Assembly (NCBI RefSeq): GCF_902726645.1
Contig: NZ_CACVAO010000002.1
Span: 26,109-90,108 of the forward strand
Source: Halobacillus ihumii
Lineage (GTDB): Bacteria; Bacillota; Bacilli; Bacillales; Halobacillaceae
Reading direction: 5' to 3'
Length of the DNA stretch: 64,000 bases
The translations under genes were made by a program, and so were the position numbers. Below, in pieces: positions 44,472 through 52,865 of this stretch; position 1 is the first letter of the stretch; every line of letters begins with the position of its first letter. The notes under the pieces are model-generated. The model did not search any database, had not been told where the DNA came from, and saw nothing but the letters and a program-made list of their open reading frames with translations.

Positions 44472-45677
44472 ATGAAGCTAATAAAAAATAAATCTTTTTC
44501 ACTGTTATGGTTCGGTAACACCACCTCTGTATTTGGTAACTCAATCTATATGATAGGTGTTATGTGGTACATAGTTCAATTAACTGGAAGTGGTTTTGCT
44601 TTAGGTTTAAGTGCCCTCTGTATTAGTTTACCTTCCTTTTTATTTATGATCTATGCGGGAAGACTGGCAGATACGAATAAAAAAAGAGAGATAATGGTTA
44701 TCTCAGATTTTTTAAATGCTGTACTAATGCTTGTCATAGGAATACTGATTTCTAATAATACTACAGCTGTTCCCCTCTATATATTAATTTTTTTAAGCTC
44801 CACATTGAATGTATTTTTTAAACCAGCACTTTTAGCATCTATTCCTCTAATCGTAAGCAGAGACGATTTAACACAAGCAAATGCATCCGTTAACACTACA
44901 AACCAAATAGCAAATGTTTTAGGTCCGGCAGTTGGAGGGATACTAATAAGTCAATTTGACATAGCCTGGGTATTTTATCTAAATGCAATTACTTTCTTCA
45001 TTTCATCCGTTGCTGAATTATTTATAACTGTACGTCCTATCAAAGTGATCAAAGAAGGGGGGTACATAAAGTCATTTATAAATGGCCTTAACGTTCTTAA
45101 AAAAGATCCATCTTTATTAAGGCTGATTATCGTTGGTGGTTTTTTGATAAATTTGTTTCTAGCACCCACTTTTGCCTTTATAACTTACATTTGCGGGGAA
45201 GTCTTAGAAGTAGGAGCCAAGGGATTAGGTACAGCTGATTCTGTTTTAGCTTTAGGTGCTGTAATAGGAAGCTTAACAGTTATGTATTTTTCTAAATTTG
45301 ACAAAAAAAAGCTAGCCATTTTGGGATTAGTCTTAGAAGGGGTAGCCCTTCTAATCGGAGGATTATGGGATACATACTTGTCTCTACTTATTTGGTCAAT
45401 GTTATTAGGGATAGGTTTAAGTTTTGCTGGAATTGGAATAAGCACTCTTACCCAACTCATTACTCCAGAAGATTACCTAGGGAGGGTTAACAGCGTAAGT
45501 GGGGCATTCTCAGCAATATCTGTCCCTCTGGGAACTTTAGTCGGAGGCATAGTATTAGAGAACGTAAATATTTACCTCATTTTATTGATTTATGGAAGCT
45601 GCATCTTATTATCTTCTTTACTTTTTATTAACCTTAAGGAACAAAGTGAACAAAAGCAAGCTGTAAACATATCATAA
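44472..45677 (+). CDS. MFS exporter of the RiPP cluster
   Basis: 401 aa, 12 TM helices. LLWFGNTTSVFGNSIYMIGVMWYIVQLTGS and the YAGRLADTNKKREIM loop A-type motif place it in the MFS drug/siderophore-exporter (MFS_3, macrolide-efflux-like) group. Start after AAAGG. First gene of a tight same-strand operon (16 bp to the next), so export of, or self-protection from, the modified peptide is the likely job. No ABC transporter or protease domain is present. Confidence 0.82.
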   Translation: MKLIKNKSFSLLWFGNTTSVFGNSIYMIGVMWYIVQLTGSGFALGLSALCISLPSFLFMIYAGRLADTNKKREIMVISDFLNAVLMLVIGILISNNTTAVPLYILIFLSSTLNVFFKPALLASIPLIVSRDDLTQANASVNTTNQIANVLGPAVGGILISQFDIAWVFYLNAITFFISSVAELFITVRPIKVIKEGGYIKSFINGLNVLKKDPSLLRLIIVGGFLINLFLAPTFAFITYICGEVLEVGAKGLGTADSVLALGAVIGSLTVMYFSKFDKKKLAILGLVLEGVALLIGGLWDTYLSLLIWSMLLGIGLSFAGIGISTLTQLITPEDYLGRVNSVSGAFSAISVPLGTLVGGIVLENVNIYLILLIYGSCILLSSLLFINLKEQSEQKQAVNIS

Positions 45678-45692
45678 AATTGGAGGATTAAA

Positions 45693-47900
45693 ATGAAAAC
45701 ACTGTTTCTTTACCCCCCAATATTCGATCCGACTTCAGGTTATCATAGTTTAAGCTATTTAAAATCGTATATTGAAGAACATAGGGATTACCACATAGAC
45801 ATCATTGATACAAATATTGAAGCAATAGATAAAACCTTTTCCAAAGATTACTATAATCGCCTTAAAACCCATGTCTCTAATAGAATTAACGCCCTTAATA
45901 ATAAAGAAGAACTTAATGGTCTTGAACAACATGAATTAAAGTACTTACTTTTGGGGAATGAATTTGAGTACGATAATTTATGGGAAGCTGTATCAATTAT
46001 GAGAAATGAAGAAATGTTTTATGACTACAATAAATATCGATATTCTGCCGAAACAATTAGTAATTGGATGAAGATTATATCCGTTTATGGTTTCCCAGGG
46101 CAGTTTGACGGCTTCAGCTTAACAACCCAAGGATACATTAACTTAAATAGCAGTAGTGATCTTAAGAATCGAGAATTAACAAGAAAAATTATGAAGCCTT
46201 TGGTAACATTTTTTGAAAAAGACTTATTTTATAAGATATATCAACAATCATATAATGCTATAGGTATTAATATAACTTATAATTTTCAAACTCCATTCGC
46301 ATTAGAGATAGCAAGAATGATAAAAGATCATTTTCCTAACTTACATATATTTTTTGGTGGAACAGAAGTTGCCGATATATGGAAGTATTCTCTTAATAAA
46401 AATACTTTTTTTGAAGTTTTTAATTGTGCTGACGCATGTGTAGTAGGAGAAGGAGAAATAGCTATCTTAGAATTGCTAGATTGCGTGGAACACCAAAAGA
46501 GTTTCCATCCCCTCAAGAATGTAATATTCCACCCTAAACACAACATTCCATTAAAACATGAGATCCAATATAACAAAATTAATAACATACCAACTCCGCA
46601 ATACGGTGATTTGCCGTGGGATAAGTACCTCTCGCCGCATAATTTCATCTATTATTCTCCATCCAGAGGTTGCTACTGGAATAAATGCACTTTTTGTGAC
46701 TACGGTCTAAACTCCGACTCCCCTACGAGTCCATGGAGACAAAATCCTATTGAAAAAACAGTAGAAGATTTAAGAGTTCTATCCCAAAACTATAAGTATA
46801 TATATTTTTCTGTAGATGTACTTGCTCCTGCCATGCTCCTTAAATTAGCAGAAAAATTAATAAATGAGAGAATAGATATTCGTTGGGGGGCCGAAATAAG
46901 ATTAGAAGGATACTGGTCTGCGGAAAGGTGTGAGTTGTTAAAGGAAAGCGGTTGTACATGTATTTCCGTAGGTTATGAATCAGGGACACAAAGAGTCTTA
47001 GATTTAATTAATAAGGGAACTACTGTTGACAAAATAAAAGAAACGATTCAGAACTTTAACAATGCAAACATTGGTGTTCAAATGATGGGGTTCATAGATT
47101 TTCCTACCGAAACATTTGATGAAGCTATGGACACTTTTAGTTTCTTAGAAGAATCAAAAGAGGATTGGACAATGATTGGCATAGGAGAGTTTTCTCTTAC
47201 TCCTGGTGCCATAGTAGCTAAAGATCCTCAAAGATTTAAAATTAAAAATGTTAGGGGTTATAACAGAGAAGATATCCCACGTTCTTTATATTATGAAGAA
47301 GAAACCACTTCAAAAACTGATAGGGAAAAGGCCATGATAGCTGATTATAGAGTTAAATTGACAAATGTGCATTTTGGTAGACCTTGGATTGGTGGGATTG
47401 ATACGCCTCATACAATGTTTTATCACGATAAATATGGGACAAGGATTGGTGACCAATTACTATCAGTGGAAAATTACCACTCTCGTGAAGAGATTTATCA
47501 TTTAAATGGTAGGATCGTTAACCTTGAATTACCTTTTGATATATCTGAATTATTTGACGATGATCAGCTCACTAACCTTCATAACATTGCCAATGAAAAT
47601 ATTGAGGGTCTTACGTATAGAGAAATCATACAAAAGGTACAATCTGTGAATTTTGAGATAGATAATCGAAACCTCCAAAAGCAGAGTTTTTTCATTAGAA
47701 GCAATGGTAAGGTCTACCCTTTTAGCGAGAAGATAAACGCATTCTTAGGTTCATTTTATCAGGGTAACACCCTAGAAATGGCCCTTACAGAATTTTCAAT
47801 AGATGAGCACGAACAAGTAATATCATTATTCGATAAGTGTATTTCAAACTATCTTTTAAGAAAAGGATCAGAAGAAAAAATGGTATTAGGGGGTAAGTAA
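45693..47900 (+). CDS. B12-binding-domain radical SAM enzyme
   Basis: 735 aa. An extended N-terminal region contains a cobalamin-binding-like Rossmann fold (about 185-265: FQTPFALEIARMIKDHFPNLHIFFGGTE, VVGEGEIAILELL). The radical SAM core opens with SPSRGCYWNKCTFCDYG, giving Cys327-x4-Cys332-x2-Cys335 instead of the usual Cx3Cx2C, a variant seen in some B12 RiPP methylases. GYESGTQRVLDLINKG and the C-terminal 150-residue tail follow. Likely C-methyltransferase or other radical chemistry on the precursor. Upstream of the decarboxylase with no gap. Confidence 0.8.
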   Translation: MKTLFLYPPIFDPTSGYHSLSYLKSYIEEHRDYHIDIIDTNIEAIDKTFSKDYYNRLKTHVSNRINALNNKEELNGLEQHELKYLLLGNEFEYDNLWEAVSIMRNEEMFYDYNKYRYSAETISNWMKIISVYGFPGQFDGFSLTTQGYINLNSSSDLKNRELTRKIMKPLVTFFEKDLFYKIYQQSYNAIGINITYNFQTPFALEIARMIKDHFPNLHIFFGGTEVADIWKYSLNKNTFFEVFNCADACVVGEGEIAILELLDCVEHQKSFHPLKNVIFHPKHNIPLKHEIQYNKINNIPTPQYGDLPWDKYLSPHNFIYYSPSRGCYWNKCTFCDYGLNSDSPTSPWRQNPIEKTVEDLRVLSQNYKYIYFSVDVLAPAMLLKLAEKLINERIDIRWGAEIRLEGYWSAERCELLKESGCTCISVGYESGTQRVLDLINKGTTVDKIKETIQNFNNANIGVQMMGFIDFPTETFDEAMDTFSFLEESKEDWTMIGIGEFSLTPGAIVAKDPQRFKIKNVRGYNREDIPRSLYYEEETTSKTDREKAMIADYRVKLTNVHFGRPWIGGIDTPHTMFYHDKYGTRIGDQLLSVENYHSREEIYHLNGRIVNLELPFDISELFDDDQLTNLHNIANENIEGLTYREIIQKVQSVNFEIDNRNLQKQSFFIRSNGKVYPFSEKINAFLGSFYQGNTLEMALTEFSIDEHEQVISLFDKCISNYLLRKGSEEKMVLGGK

Positions 47901-48452
47901 TTGAAGAATGTTCTTTTAATTGGGACTGGTTCTATTGGTATCGTGAATTTGCCTAGTTTCATAATAGAGTTGAAGAAGTTAAATTTTAGCTGCAAATGTA
48001 TTCTTACCCATAGTGCAGCAGAATTCGTTCCCGAAAAAACAATTGGTTACTTTGCGGACACGTTTACGGATGATAAATCAATTGGTAGCACCTTTGCAAG
48101 AATACCTCATATTGCTTTAGGTAGTTGGGCAGACATTGTAATGGTTCTGCCGGCAAGTGCTAATACAATTAATAAAATGGGATATGGAATAGCTGATAAC
48201 TTGGCTACATTAACTGTTATCTCTACTAGAGCTCCCATCATTGTGTTCCCTAACATGGAAAAAACCATAGCTGACCAAGATATTGTGAAGGAAAGCATAG
48301 TTAAGCTTGAACAAAGAAATATACGGGTTATTCAAAATGTTAATGAGGGATACTCGACTTCTTCACAAAAATTCGAAGAATCTTTGGTTCTTCCGACGTT
48401 TGAACAATTCAGGGTTATTTTAGAAACTGCAAAGGAGGAAACGATAGTATGA
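47901..48452 (+). CDS. LanD/HFCD-family flavoprotein cysteine decarboxylase
   Basis: 183 aa; TTG start directly after the previous stop, GGGGGTAAG site. HFCD fold: LLIGTGSIGIVNLPSFI, IPHIALGSWADIVMVLPASANTINKMGYGIADN (His about 70 and the PASANT flavin motif) and IIVFPNM. EpiD/MrsD enzymes of this family oxidatively decarboxylate a C-terminal Cys to an enethiol, the precursor of aminovinyl-cysteine. The precursor encoded downstream ends in Cys. Overlaps the next gene as ATGA. Confidence 0.8.
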   Translation: MKNVLLIGTGSIGIVNLPSFIIELKKLNFSCKCILTHSAAEFVPEKTIGYFADTFTDDKSIGSTFARIPHIALGSWADIVMVLPASANTINKMGYGIADNLATLTVISTRAPIIVFPNMEKTIADQDIVKESIVKLEQRNIRVIQNVNEGYSTSSQKFEESLVLPTFEQFRVILETAKEETIV

Positions 48453-49837
48453 ACTTGGGAAGTGGCGAAAAAATTAATTTAAAAATGAACAAAGAGAGAT
48501 CAGGCGGGAACAGAAAGTATAAGTGGTCAAAATATAACCTCACGGTTCCAACACACAAAAAAAACTTCTTGCTTTATAACACTGCTAACCAGAAAATGAT
48601 GACTTCAGAGCAATCTTTTGAAAGAAGAGAAAATTATTATACTGATGGAGCCCCTTTAGCGAAAGGGGATGACAAGTTAGTCGATTTGGGTTTTTTAGTG
48701 GAAGAGAGTATTGATGAATTTGCAAAACAAAGGTTTGATTATCAGCAACATCAAGGAGACCGATCCCAGCAAATCATTGTAATGCCAACGGAACAATGTA
48801 ATTTTAGATGCGTGTATTGCTACGAAGAATTCTTGAAAGGAACAATGGAACCAGAGTTACAAGAAGGATTAATATCATGGGTTAAAGCAAATATATCTAA
48901 TTGGGATAACCTTGCTATAAGTTGGTTTGGTGGTGAGCCACTAGTTGGGTATTCAGTAATTGAGAATGTATCCCCTCAGATTATAGAATTATGTAAAGAA
49001 AATAATGTTAAATATACAAGTGGAATGACCACTAATGGATTCCTTCTTAATATAGAAAAAGCAAAGAAGTTATATGATATGGGTGTTAGAAGCTATCAAA
49101 TAACTGTAGATGGTACGGAAGACTATCATGATCAAACAAGAGTCCTTATGGGAGGTCAAAAAACTTACAGTAAGATTATGAAAAACTTACTGGATATTAA
49201 AGATTCTGACCTTGACGTTTCAATTAAAGTAAGAATGAATTTTAGTAGTTTTAATACTGAAAACATTTCTGACTTTCTTGATGAACTATCAAGTAATTTT
49301 AAGTCAGATCCAAGATTTACGTTTGATCTACAACCTGTAGGTCAATGGGGAGGACCCAATGATGAGGAACTTCCTATTTGCACTTCAAACCAAGCGAATC
49401 TAATTGAGATAGATAAGACTTGGGAAGGGATTGAAAAGGGGATACCGACAACTAAATTTTTAGATGCCCTTCGCCCTAATAATGTCTGTTACGCAGCTAA
49501 AGAAAATTCATTAGTAATCGGTTCGGATGGGATCATCTACAAATGTACCGTGGCATTTAATAACCCTATGAATCATGTTGGTCAGTTACATCCGAATGGA
49601 GAAATTGAACTTGATATGTATAAATTTAGTCAATGGGTATCTTTAGATGGGGCAACTGATCCCCATTGTCAGTCATGTCAGGTTGCTCCTATATGCCACG
49701 GTTCTTTTTGTCCTTTGGTTAGAATTGAGCATGGTAAAGATACAAGACCTTGTCCCCCCTTAAAGTCAAATTTAGAAGCTTATGTGAAAAACTTATACAA
49801 ACAGATCACATTTTCAAAGGAAGAAGTAAAACAATAA
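48449..49837 (+). CDS. Radical SAM/SPASM peptide maturase
   Basis: 462 aa. An N-terminal about 100 residues (possible peptide-recognition region, KYNLTVPTHKKNFLLYNTAN) precede PTEQCNFRCVYCYEEF (Cys117, 121, 124: [4Fe-4S] for SAM). Further on: SWFGGEPLVGYSVIENV (GGEP) and a Cys-rich SPASM domain (NVCYAAKEN...YKCTVAF...CQSCQVAPICHGSFCPL). This layout is that of sactipeptide/ranthipeptide maturases that form thioether bonds from Cys. Immediately precedes the precursor gene. Confidence 0.88.
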   Translation: MNLGSGEKINLKMNKERSGGNRKYKWSKYNLTVPTHKKNFLLYNTANQKMMTSEQSFERRENYYTDGAPLAKGDDKLVDLGFLVEESIDEFAKQRFDYQQHQGDRSQQIIVMPTEQCNFRCVYCYEEFLKGTMEPELQEGLISWVKANISNWDNLAISWFGGEPLVGYSVIENVSPQIIELCKENNVKYTSGMTTNGFLLNIEKAKKLYDMGVRSYQITVDGTEDYHDQTRVLMGGQKTYSKIMKNLLDIKDSDLDVSIKVRMNFSSFNTENISDFLDELSSNFKSDPRFTFDLQPVGQWGGPNDEELPICTSNQANLIEIDKTWEGIEKGIPTTKFLDALRPNNVCYAAKENSLVIGSDGIIYKCTVAFNNPMNHVGQLHPNGEIELDMYKFSQWVSLDGATDPHCQSCQVAPICHGSFCPLVRIEHGKDTRPCPPLKSNLEAYVKNLYKQITFSKEEVKQ

Positions 49838-49869
49838 AGTTCATAATTAACTTGAAAGGAGGTGATATT

Positions 49870-49998
49870 ATGGCAAATACTCCATTACTTGAAAATGAAA
49901 CTGAAGGTATTGATTTTGCAGAATTTGAAGAGGTTGTAGAACTTAACCGAGATTATTCACTAGCTTCTGCAGCAGATACAAACAATTGTAACTGCTAA
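49870..49998 (+). CDS. RiPP precursor peptide with Cys-Asn-Cys C-terminus
   Basis: 42 aa from ATG 49870, AAAGGAGGTGATATT upstream (very strong site). Acidic leader (TPLLENETEGIDFAEFEEVV) and a core ending RDYSLASAADTNNCNC. The two Cys are the only ones and the last residue is Cys, as a LanD-type enzyme requires. The longer in-frame ORF overlaps the maturase and lacks a site. Followed by a terminator, so it ends the operon. Confidence 0.85.
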   Translation: MANTPLLENETEGIDFAEFEEVVELNRDYSLASAADTNNCNC

Positions 49999-50028
49999 TC
50001 TTATTTTGTTGAAAAGAGCAGTACTTAC

Positions 50029-50062
50029 AAAAGGCCAATCAAGTTTCGATTGGTCTTTTTAA
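50029..50062 (+). terminator. Terminator of the RiPP operon
   Basis: AAAGGCCAATC and GATTGGTCTTT pair around AAGTTTC, followed by TTTAATT. Confidence 0.8.
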
Positions 50063-50165
50063 TTCGATGCTTTCACATTATAGTGACGATATAATTGAAA
50101 ATTAATGGATAGTATTGTAAAATAAAATAGACTTGGTAGTAACAAGGGACTCTTAAGATCCCAAG

Positions 50166-50208
50166 GGATGTTCCTGGGTTTTAAATATAACCTGGGAACA
50201 TCCTTTTT
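50166..50208 (+). terminator. Second strong hairpin terminator
   Basis: GGATGTTCC (50166-50174) and GGAACATCC (50195-50203), extended inward by GGTT/AACC, followed by TTTTTG. No gene was found in 50062-50317; it may terminate an unseen small RNA starting near 50100. Confidence 0.7.
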
Positions 50209-50317
50209 GTTTAGAGGAGGAAGGAAGAGTATAATCTCAATTATTGACCTCCCCGGTACTGATTGAAAAATCACTCTCTTCCTTCTAGTAATTATTTTAC
50301 ATTATACCAGTCACCCC

Positions 50318-50886
50318 CTAAGAATCTTTATCCCCTTCCTTTAGCCTTCGGTAGAAAGCAGCTGCACTCCTCCTGTAATCATACATATCTCTTTAACAGT
50401 CTTATCAGAATTTTTACGAAGCTCAATTGCATGATTCATCCCCGGATGTTTATCAGTGTACTTTTTTATTCTTCCCCGATACTTTCCTTTTTGCTTTGCC
50501 GACTGAATCCCCGCACGTTGTTTCTCCTTAATCATTTCTCGATCAAGCTCACTAAAGGCCGCCATTACCGTTAAAAAGAATTTCCCAGTTGGAGTTCTAG
50601 TGTCAATCCCCAAATTTAGGATTACAAAGTCTACATCTCTTTCTTGAAGTTGTTCAACGAGCTGTAACATCTGAACTGTATTCCTTCCTAGGCGATCCAT
50701 ACGAGTTACAACTAAAGTGTCCCCTGTAGTGAGCTTAGAAAGGAGATCTTCCAATTGCTGCTTTTGTTTAGTTACCCCACTAATTTTCTCCTTGATAACT
50801 TCATCCACCCCATACGTGGTAAGTTGCTCTACCTGACTATCCAAATTTTGGTCTTGTGAACTTACTCGAGCATACCCAAATATCAT
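50318..50886 (-). pseudogene. tnpR: TnpR serine resolvase of unit A, C-terminal frameshift
   Basis: Catalytic domain intact (FGYARVSSQDQNLDSQ; VVTRMDRLGRN; FSELDREMIKEKQRAG). At VKEICMITG the frame shifts (about 50365-50375, GGAGGAGTGC): the encoded end is GVQLLSTEG. The next phase gives the expected HTH SAAAFYRRLKEG and would end at 50318. The recognition helix is lost, so site binding is probably impaired. Confidence 0.8.
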
Positions 50887-50974
50887 TTTATCCCCTCGAT
50901 TTTATATGTATTTTTGATAGGTGTTATTGAGAGACTATAAAGCTTATGATATCAAGGAGCCGACTTTCTATCAA

Positions 50975-51006
50975 TAGGGTACACTCTATTGATAGAATCG
51001 TAAGAG
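50975..51006. repeat. res subsite of unit A
   Basis: TTCTATCAATAG and CTATTGATAGAA in perfect inversion around GGTACACT, between divergent tnpR and tnpA. Related words (TTGATAGGTGTTATTGAGA, about 50911-50930) suggest further subsites. Confidence 0.7.
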
Positions 51007-51039
51007 TAAAGTGAATATTCTATGAAATGGGTGAACTAA

Positions 51040-51231
51040 ATGTCTATTGCTAGAGGGAGAGAATTGCTCACTAATGAACAACGGCAATCCTTTATACAGA
51101 TTCCTGAGGACGAACTCGTAGTTGGAACCTACTACACATTCTCTAATTCGGATTTAGAACTGATTAACAAGCGTAGAAGGGATGAAAATAGACTGGGATT
51201 TGCAGTACAATTAGCTGTTCTCCGACCTTAA
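51040..51231 (+). pseudogene. tnpA: Truncated Tn3-family transposase (N-terminal 63 codons)
   Basis: MSIARGRELLTNEQRQSF, TYYTFSNSDLELINKRRRDENRLGFAVQLAVLRP matches the first 60 residues of Tn3-family TnpA and stops. About 2.8 kb of the gene is missing before the right repeat at 51288. Confidence 0.85.
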
Positions 51232-51287
51232 GGCCATTAAAACTCCCTTAACGTTGTTAAAAATAGGATAGCATTCGGGAAAATGCG

Positions 51288-51325
51288 CTTAACGTTGTAA
51301 ATCCGCATTTTCCTGACGCTACCCC
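51288..51325 (-). repeat. Unit A right inverted repeat
   Basis: 38 bp; reverse complement begins GGGGTAGCGTCAGG. The following five bases are TTACT, not TTGTA. Confidence 0.9.
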
Positions 51326-51380
51326 TTACTCAGGGGTTATCGGTTTAGAGGTAATAAATCTGTTTAATACCGATATGTCA

Positions 51381-51424
51381 CTAGAGAATGATATGAAACT
51401 TTCATTCTCTAGTGTCGTTTTTTA
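51381..51424 (-). terminator. Hairpin terminator downstream of the YvrJ gene
   Basis: CACTAGAGAATGA and TCATTCTCTAGTG pair, with TCGTTTTTTAA on the plus side. It may serve either strand. Confidence 0.6.
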
Positions 51425-51446
51425 ATTGCTTAGTTGACGAACTTTT

Positions 51447-51596
51447 TTATTTGTTTCTTCGTATTTCCATAATAAGCTCTTCTACAACTTGCTCCAGTTG
51501 ATTAAAATTTCTTTCCAATCGCATGAGTAAATAAAACGTAACGACAATAGGAAATCCTAAATTGCCTATCAAAGAGATCCAATAATTTGGTTCCAT
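51447..51596 (-). CDS. YvrJ-family small membrane protein
   Basis: 49 aa: MEPNYWISLIGNLGFPIVVTFYLLMRLERN then a charged helix. This matches the YvrJ family of Bacilli (one TM helix, 'WixlIGNlGFPIvVtfYLL'). Start ATG 51596. Lies between transposon units A and B. Confidence 0.75.
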   Translation of the reverse strand: MEPNYWISLIGNLGFPIVVTFYLLMRLERNFNQLEQVVEELIMEIRRNK

Positions 51597-51656
51597 ACAA
51601 ATCACTCACCTTCCATGTCTACTCCTTTTTTACTTAAAATCCCCATTCAAATATAG

Positions 51657-51727
51657 AGGTAGTACTCGGATTTGAACCGAGGATGAAGGTTTTGCAGACC
51701 TTTGCCTTACCACTTGGCTATACTACC
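51657..51727 (-). tRNA. tRNA-Cys (anticodon GCA)
   Basis: 71 nt on the minus strand. Acceptor GGTAGTA/TACTACC with discriminator U, D-stem GCC/GGC, anticodon stem AAGGT/ACCTT with loop CTGCAAA (anticodon GCA), T-stem CTCGG/CCGAG with TTCAAAT loop. No CCA encoded. All stems are perfect. Confidence 0.93.
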
Positions 51728-51867
51728 ACAACTTCTAAAGCAATTATTATTCTTCTTACTATTTAAAGAGTATCTTGCTAACAAATATAAACACGAAATG
51801 AAAAAAATTTGGAGTTAAATAATAACTTTGAAGTTACTCTTTAAATGGATAAAGGGGGAAATAATTA

Positions 51868-52755
51868 ATGAGCACCAAAATACTTGAGATTAGGGAAAGA
51901 ATAGAACAAGGTAAAAACATCCCGAAAGGTTTAAAATTACTTAATGTAGAAAGTTTATGGGAGAAATCTGATCAGGGAAAAGGGAATGTAATAGCTGTTA
52001 TTGATTCGGGGTGTGATAGAAATCACCCTGATTTAAAAGATAACATTATTGGAGGGTATAATTTCACAGGTGAAGGGGAACACCATGACTTTTCAGATAG
52101 CAATTTCCATGGGACTCATATTGCAGGAACCATTGCGGCTAACAATATAAAATCCGGAATTATTGGAGTATCCCCGCAATCTAAATTATTAATTCTCAAG
52201 GTAATTGATAAAAGAAACTCAGGTACTTACACTTCATTAGTTAACGCCATTAATTACGCTATAAAATGGAAAGGGCCAAAAGGGGAAAAGGTATCAGCTA
52301 TGAATATATCTTTAAGTGGCCATTACGATGATGATAATCTCTATAAATCAATTGTTAACGCAACAAAAAGAAATATTCCAATAATTGCGGCATCCGGAAA
52401 TAGTGGAGATTCAAAAAGGTTATATCCTGCTTCTTTTAAGGAAGTACTACAGGTTGGTTCGGTTAATGAGTCACTAAAATTAAATAGTTTTTCAAACAAA
52501 AACGGACGAAGTTTATTTCTAGCTCCGGGTAGTAATATTCTTTCGACATTTCCCAACAGTCTCTATGGTAAAATAACCGGAACTTCAATGGCAGCACCGC
52601 ATATAACAGGAGCTGTTTCTTTAATCATAGATATAATGAAGAAAGAGAAAGTACCAGTGAAACTAGAAACCGTGTTAAGGCAATTAACTAAATACTCCAT
52701 CCCTTTAAGTGAACACATGGATGGTGAAGACATCAGATTAGTTCAATTTAATTAG
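51868..52755 (+). CDS. Subtilisin-like (S8) serine protease, intracellular type
   Basis: 295 aa, no signal peptide or classical propeptide. Catalytic triad: AVIDSGCDRNHPDL (Asp), NFHGTHIAGTIA (His), GTSMAAPHITGAVSL (Ser); oxyanion Asn in AASGNSG. Resembles intracellular subtilisins. AAAGGGGGAAAT precedes the ATG. It lies between units A and B, so it may travel with them; a role in leader removal of the RiPP is possible but speculative. Confidence 0.9.
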   Translation: MSTKILEIRERIEQGKNIPKGLKLLNVESLWEKSDQGKGNVIAVIDSGCDRNHPDLKDNIIGGYNFTGEGEHHDFSDSNFHGTHIAGTIAANNIKSGIIGVSPQSKLLILKVIDKRNSGTYTSLVNAINYAIKWKGPKGEKVSAMNISLSGHYDDDNLYKSIVNATKRNIPIIAASGNSGDSKRLYPASFKEVLQVGSVNESLKLNSFSNKNGRSLFLAPGSNILSTFPNSLYGKITGTSMAAPHITGAVSLIIDIMKKEKVPVKLETVLRQLTKYSIPLSEHMDGEDIRLVQFN

Positions 52756-52767
52756 GGAAATTTAATT

Positions 52768-52819
52768 GGGGTAGTACCAACATTTTAACGGAAAACTCAC
52801 GCTAAGACAGTTTTTACCA
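52768..52819 (+). repeat. Unit B left inverted repeat
   Basis: 52 bp, identical in inversion to 59415-59466; includes ACGCTAAGACAG. Confidence 0.9.
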
Positions 52820-52826
52820 TAAAAAA

Positions 52827-52862
52827 GCCGGAATTCTTTACGCTAACGAATTCCGGGGGACT
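52827..52862 (-). terminator. Terminator of tnpA (unit B)
   Basis: CCGGAATTC/GAATTCCGG around TTTACGCTAAC; on the minus strand followed by CTTTTTTA. Confidence 0.8.
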
Positions 52863-52865
52863 GTT

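Larger units (their letters stand above)
44147..51325. mobile_element. Unit A: Tn3-family transposon carrying a RiPP gene cluster
   Basis: 7,179 bp bounded by 38-bp inverted repeats with one mismatch (44147-44184 and 51288-51325). Cargo 44.4-50.0 kb (exporter, two radical SAM enzymes, flavoprotein, precursor). Transposition genes 50.3-51.2 kb: resolvase with C-terminal frameshift and only the first 63 codons of the transposase. Now non-autonomous. Confidence 0.85.

Noticed and set aside
47901..48452. HFCD gene as the pantothenate pathway enzyme CoaBC
   Set aside because: Only 183 aa, no CoaB domain, and embedded in a radical SAM/precursor operon, so a LanD-type role fits better.
50101..50212. 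T-box riboswitch ahead of a Cys-related gene
   Set aside because: A strong terminator hairpin exists, but the conserved T-box sequence (AGGGTGGNACCGCG) is absent and no gene follows on that strand.
44147..51325. RiPP cluster as a lanthipeptide cluster
   Set aside because: No LanB/LanC/LanM/LanKC-type dehydratase or cyclase is present and the precursor has few Ser/Thr near its Cys.
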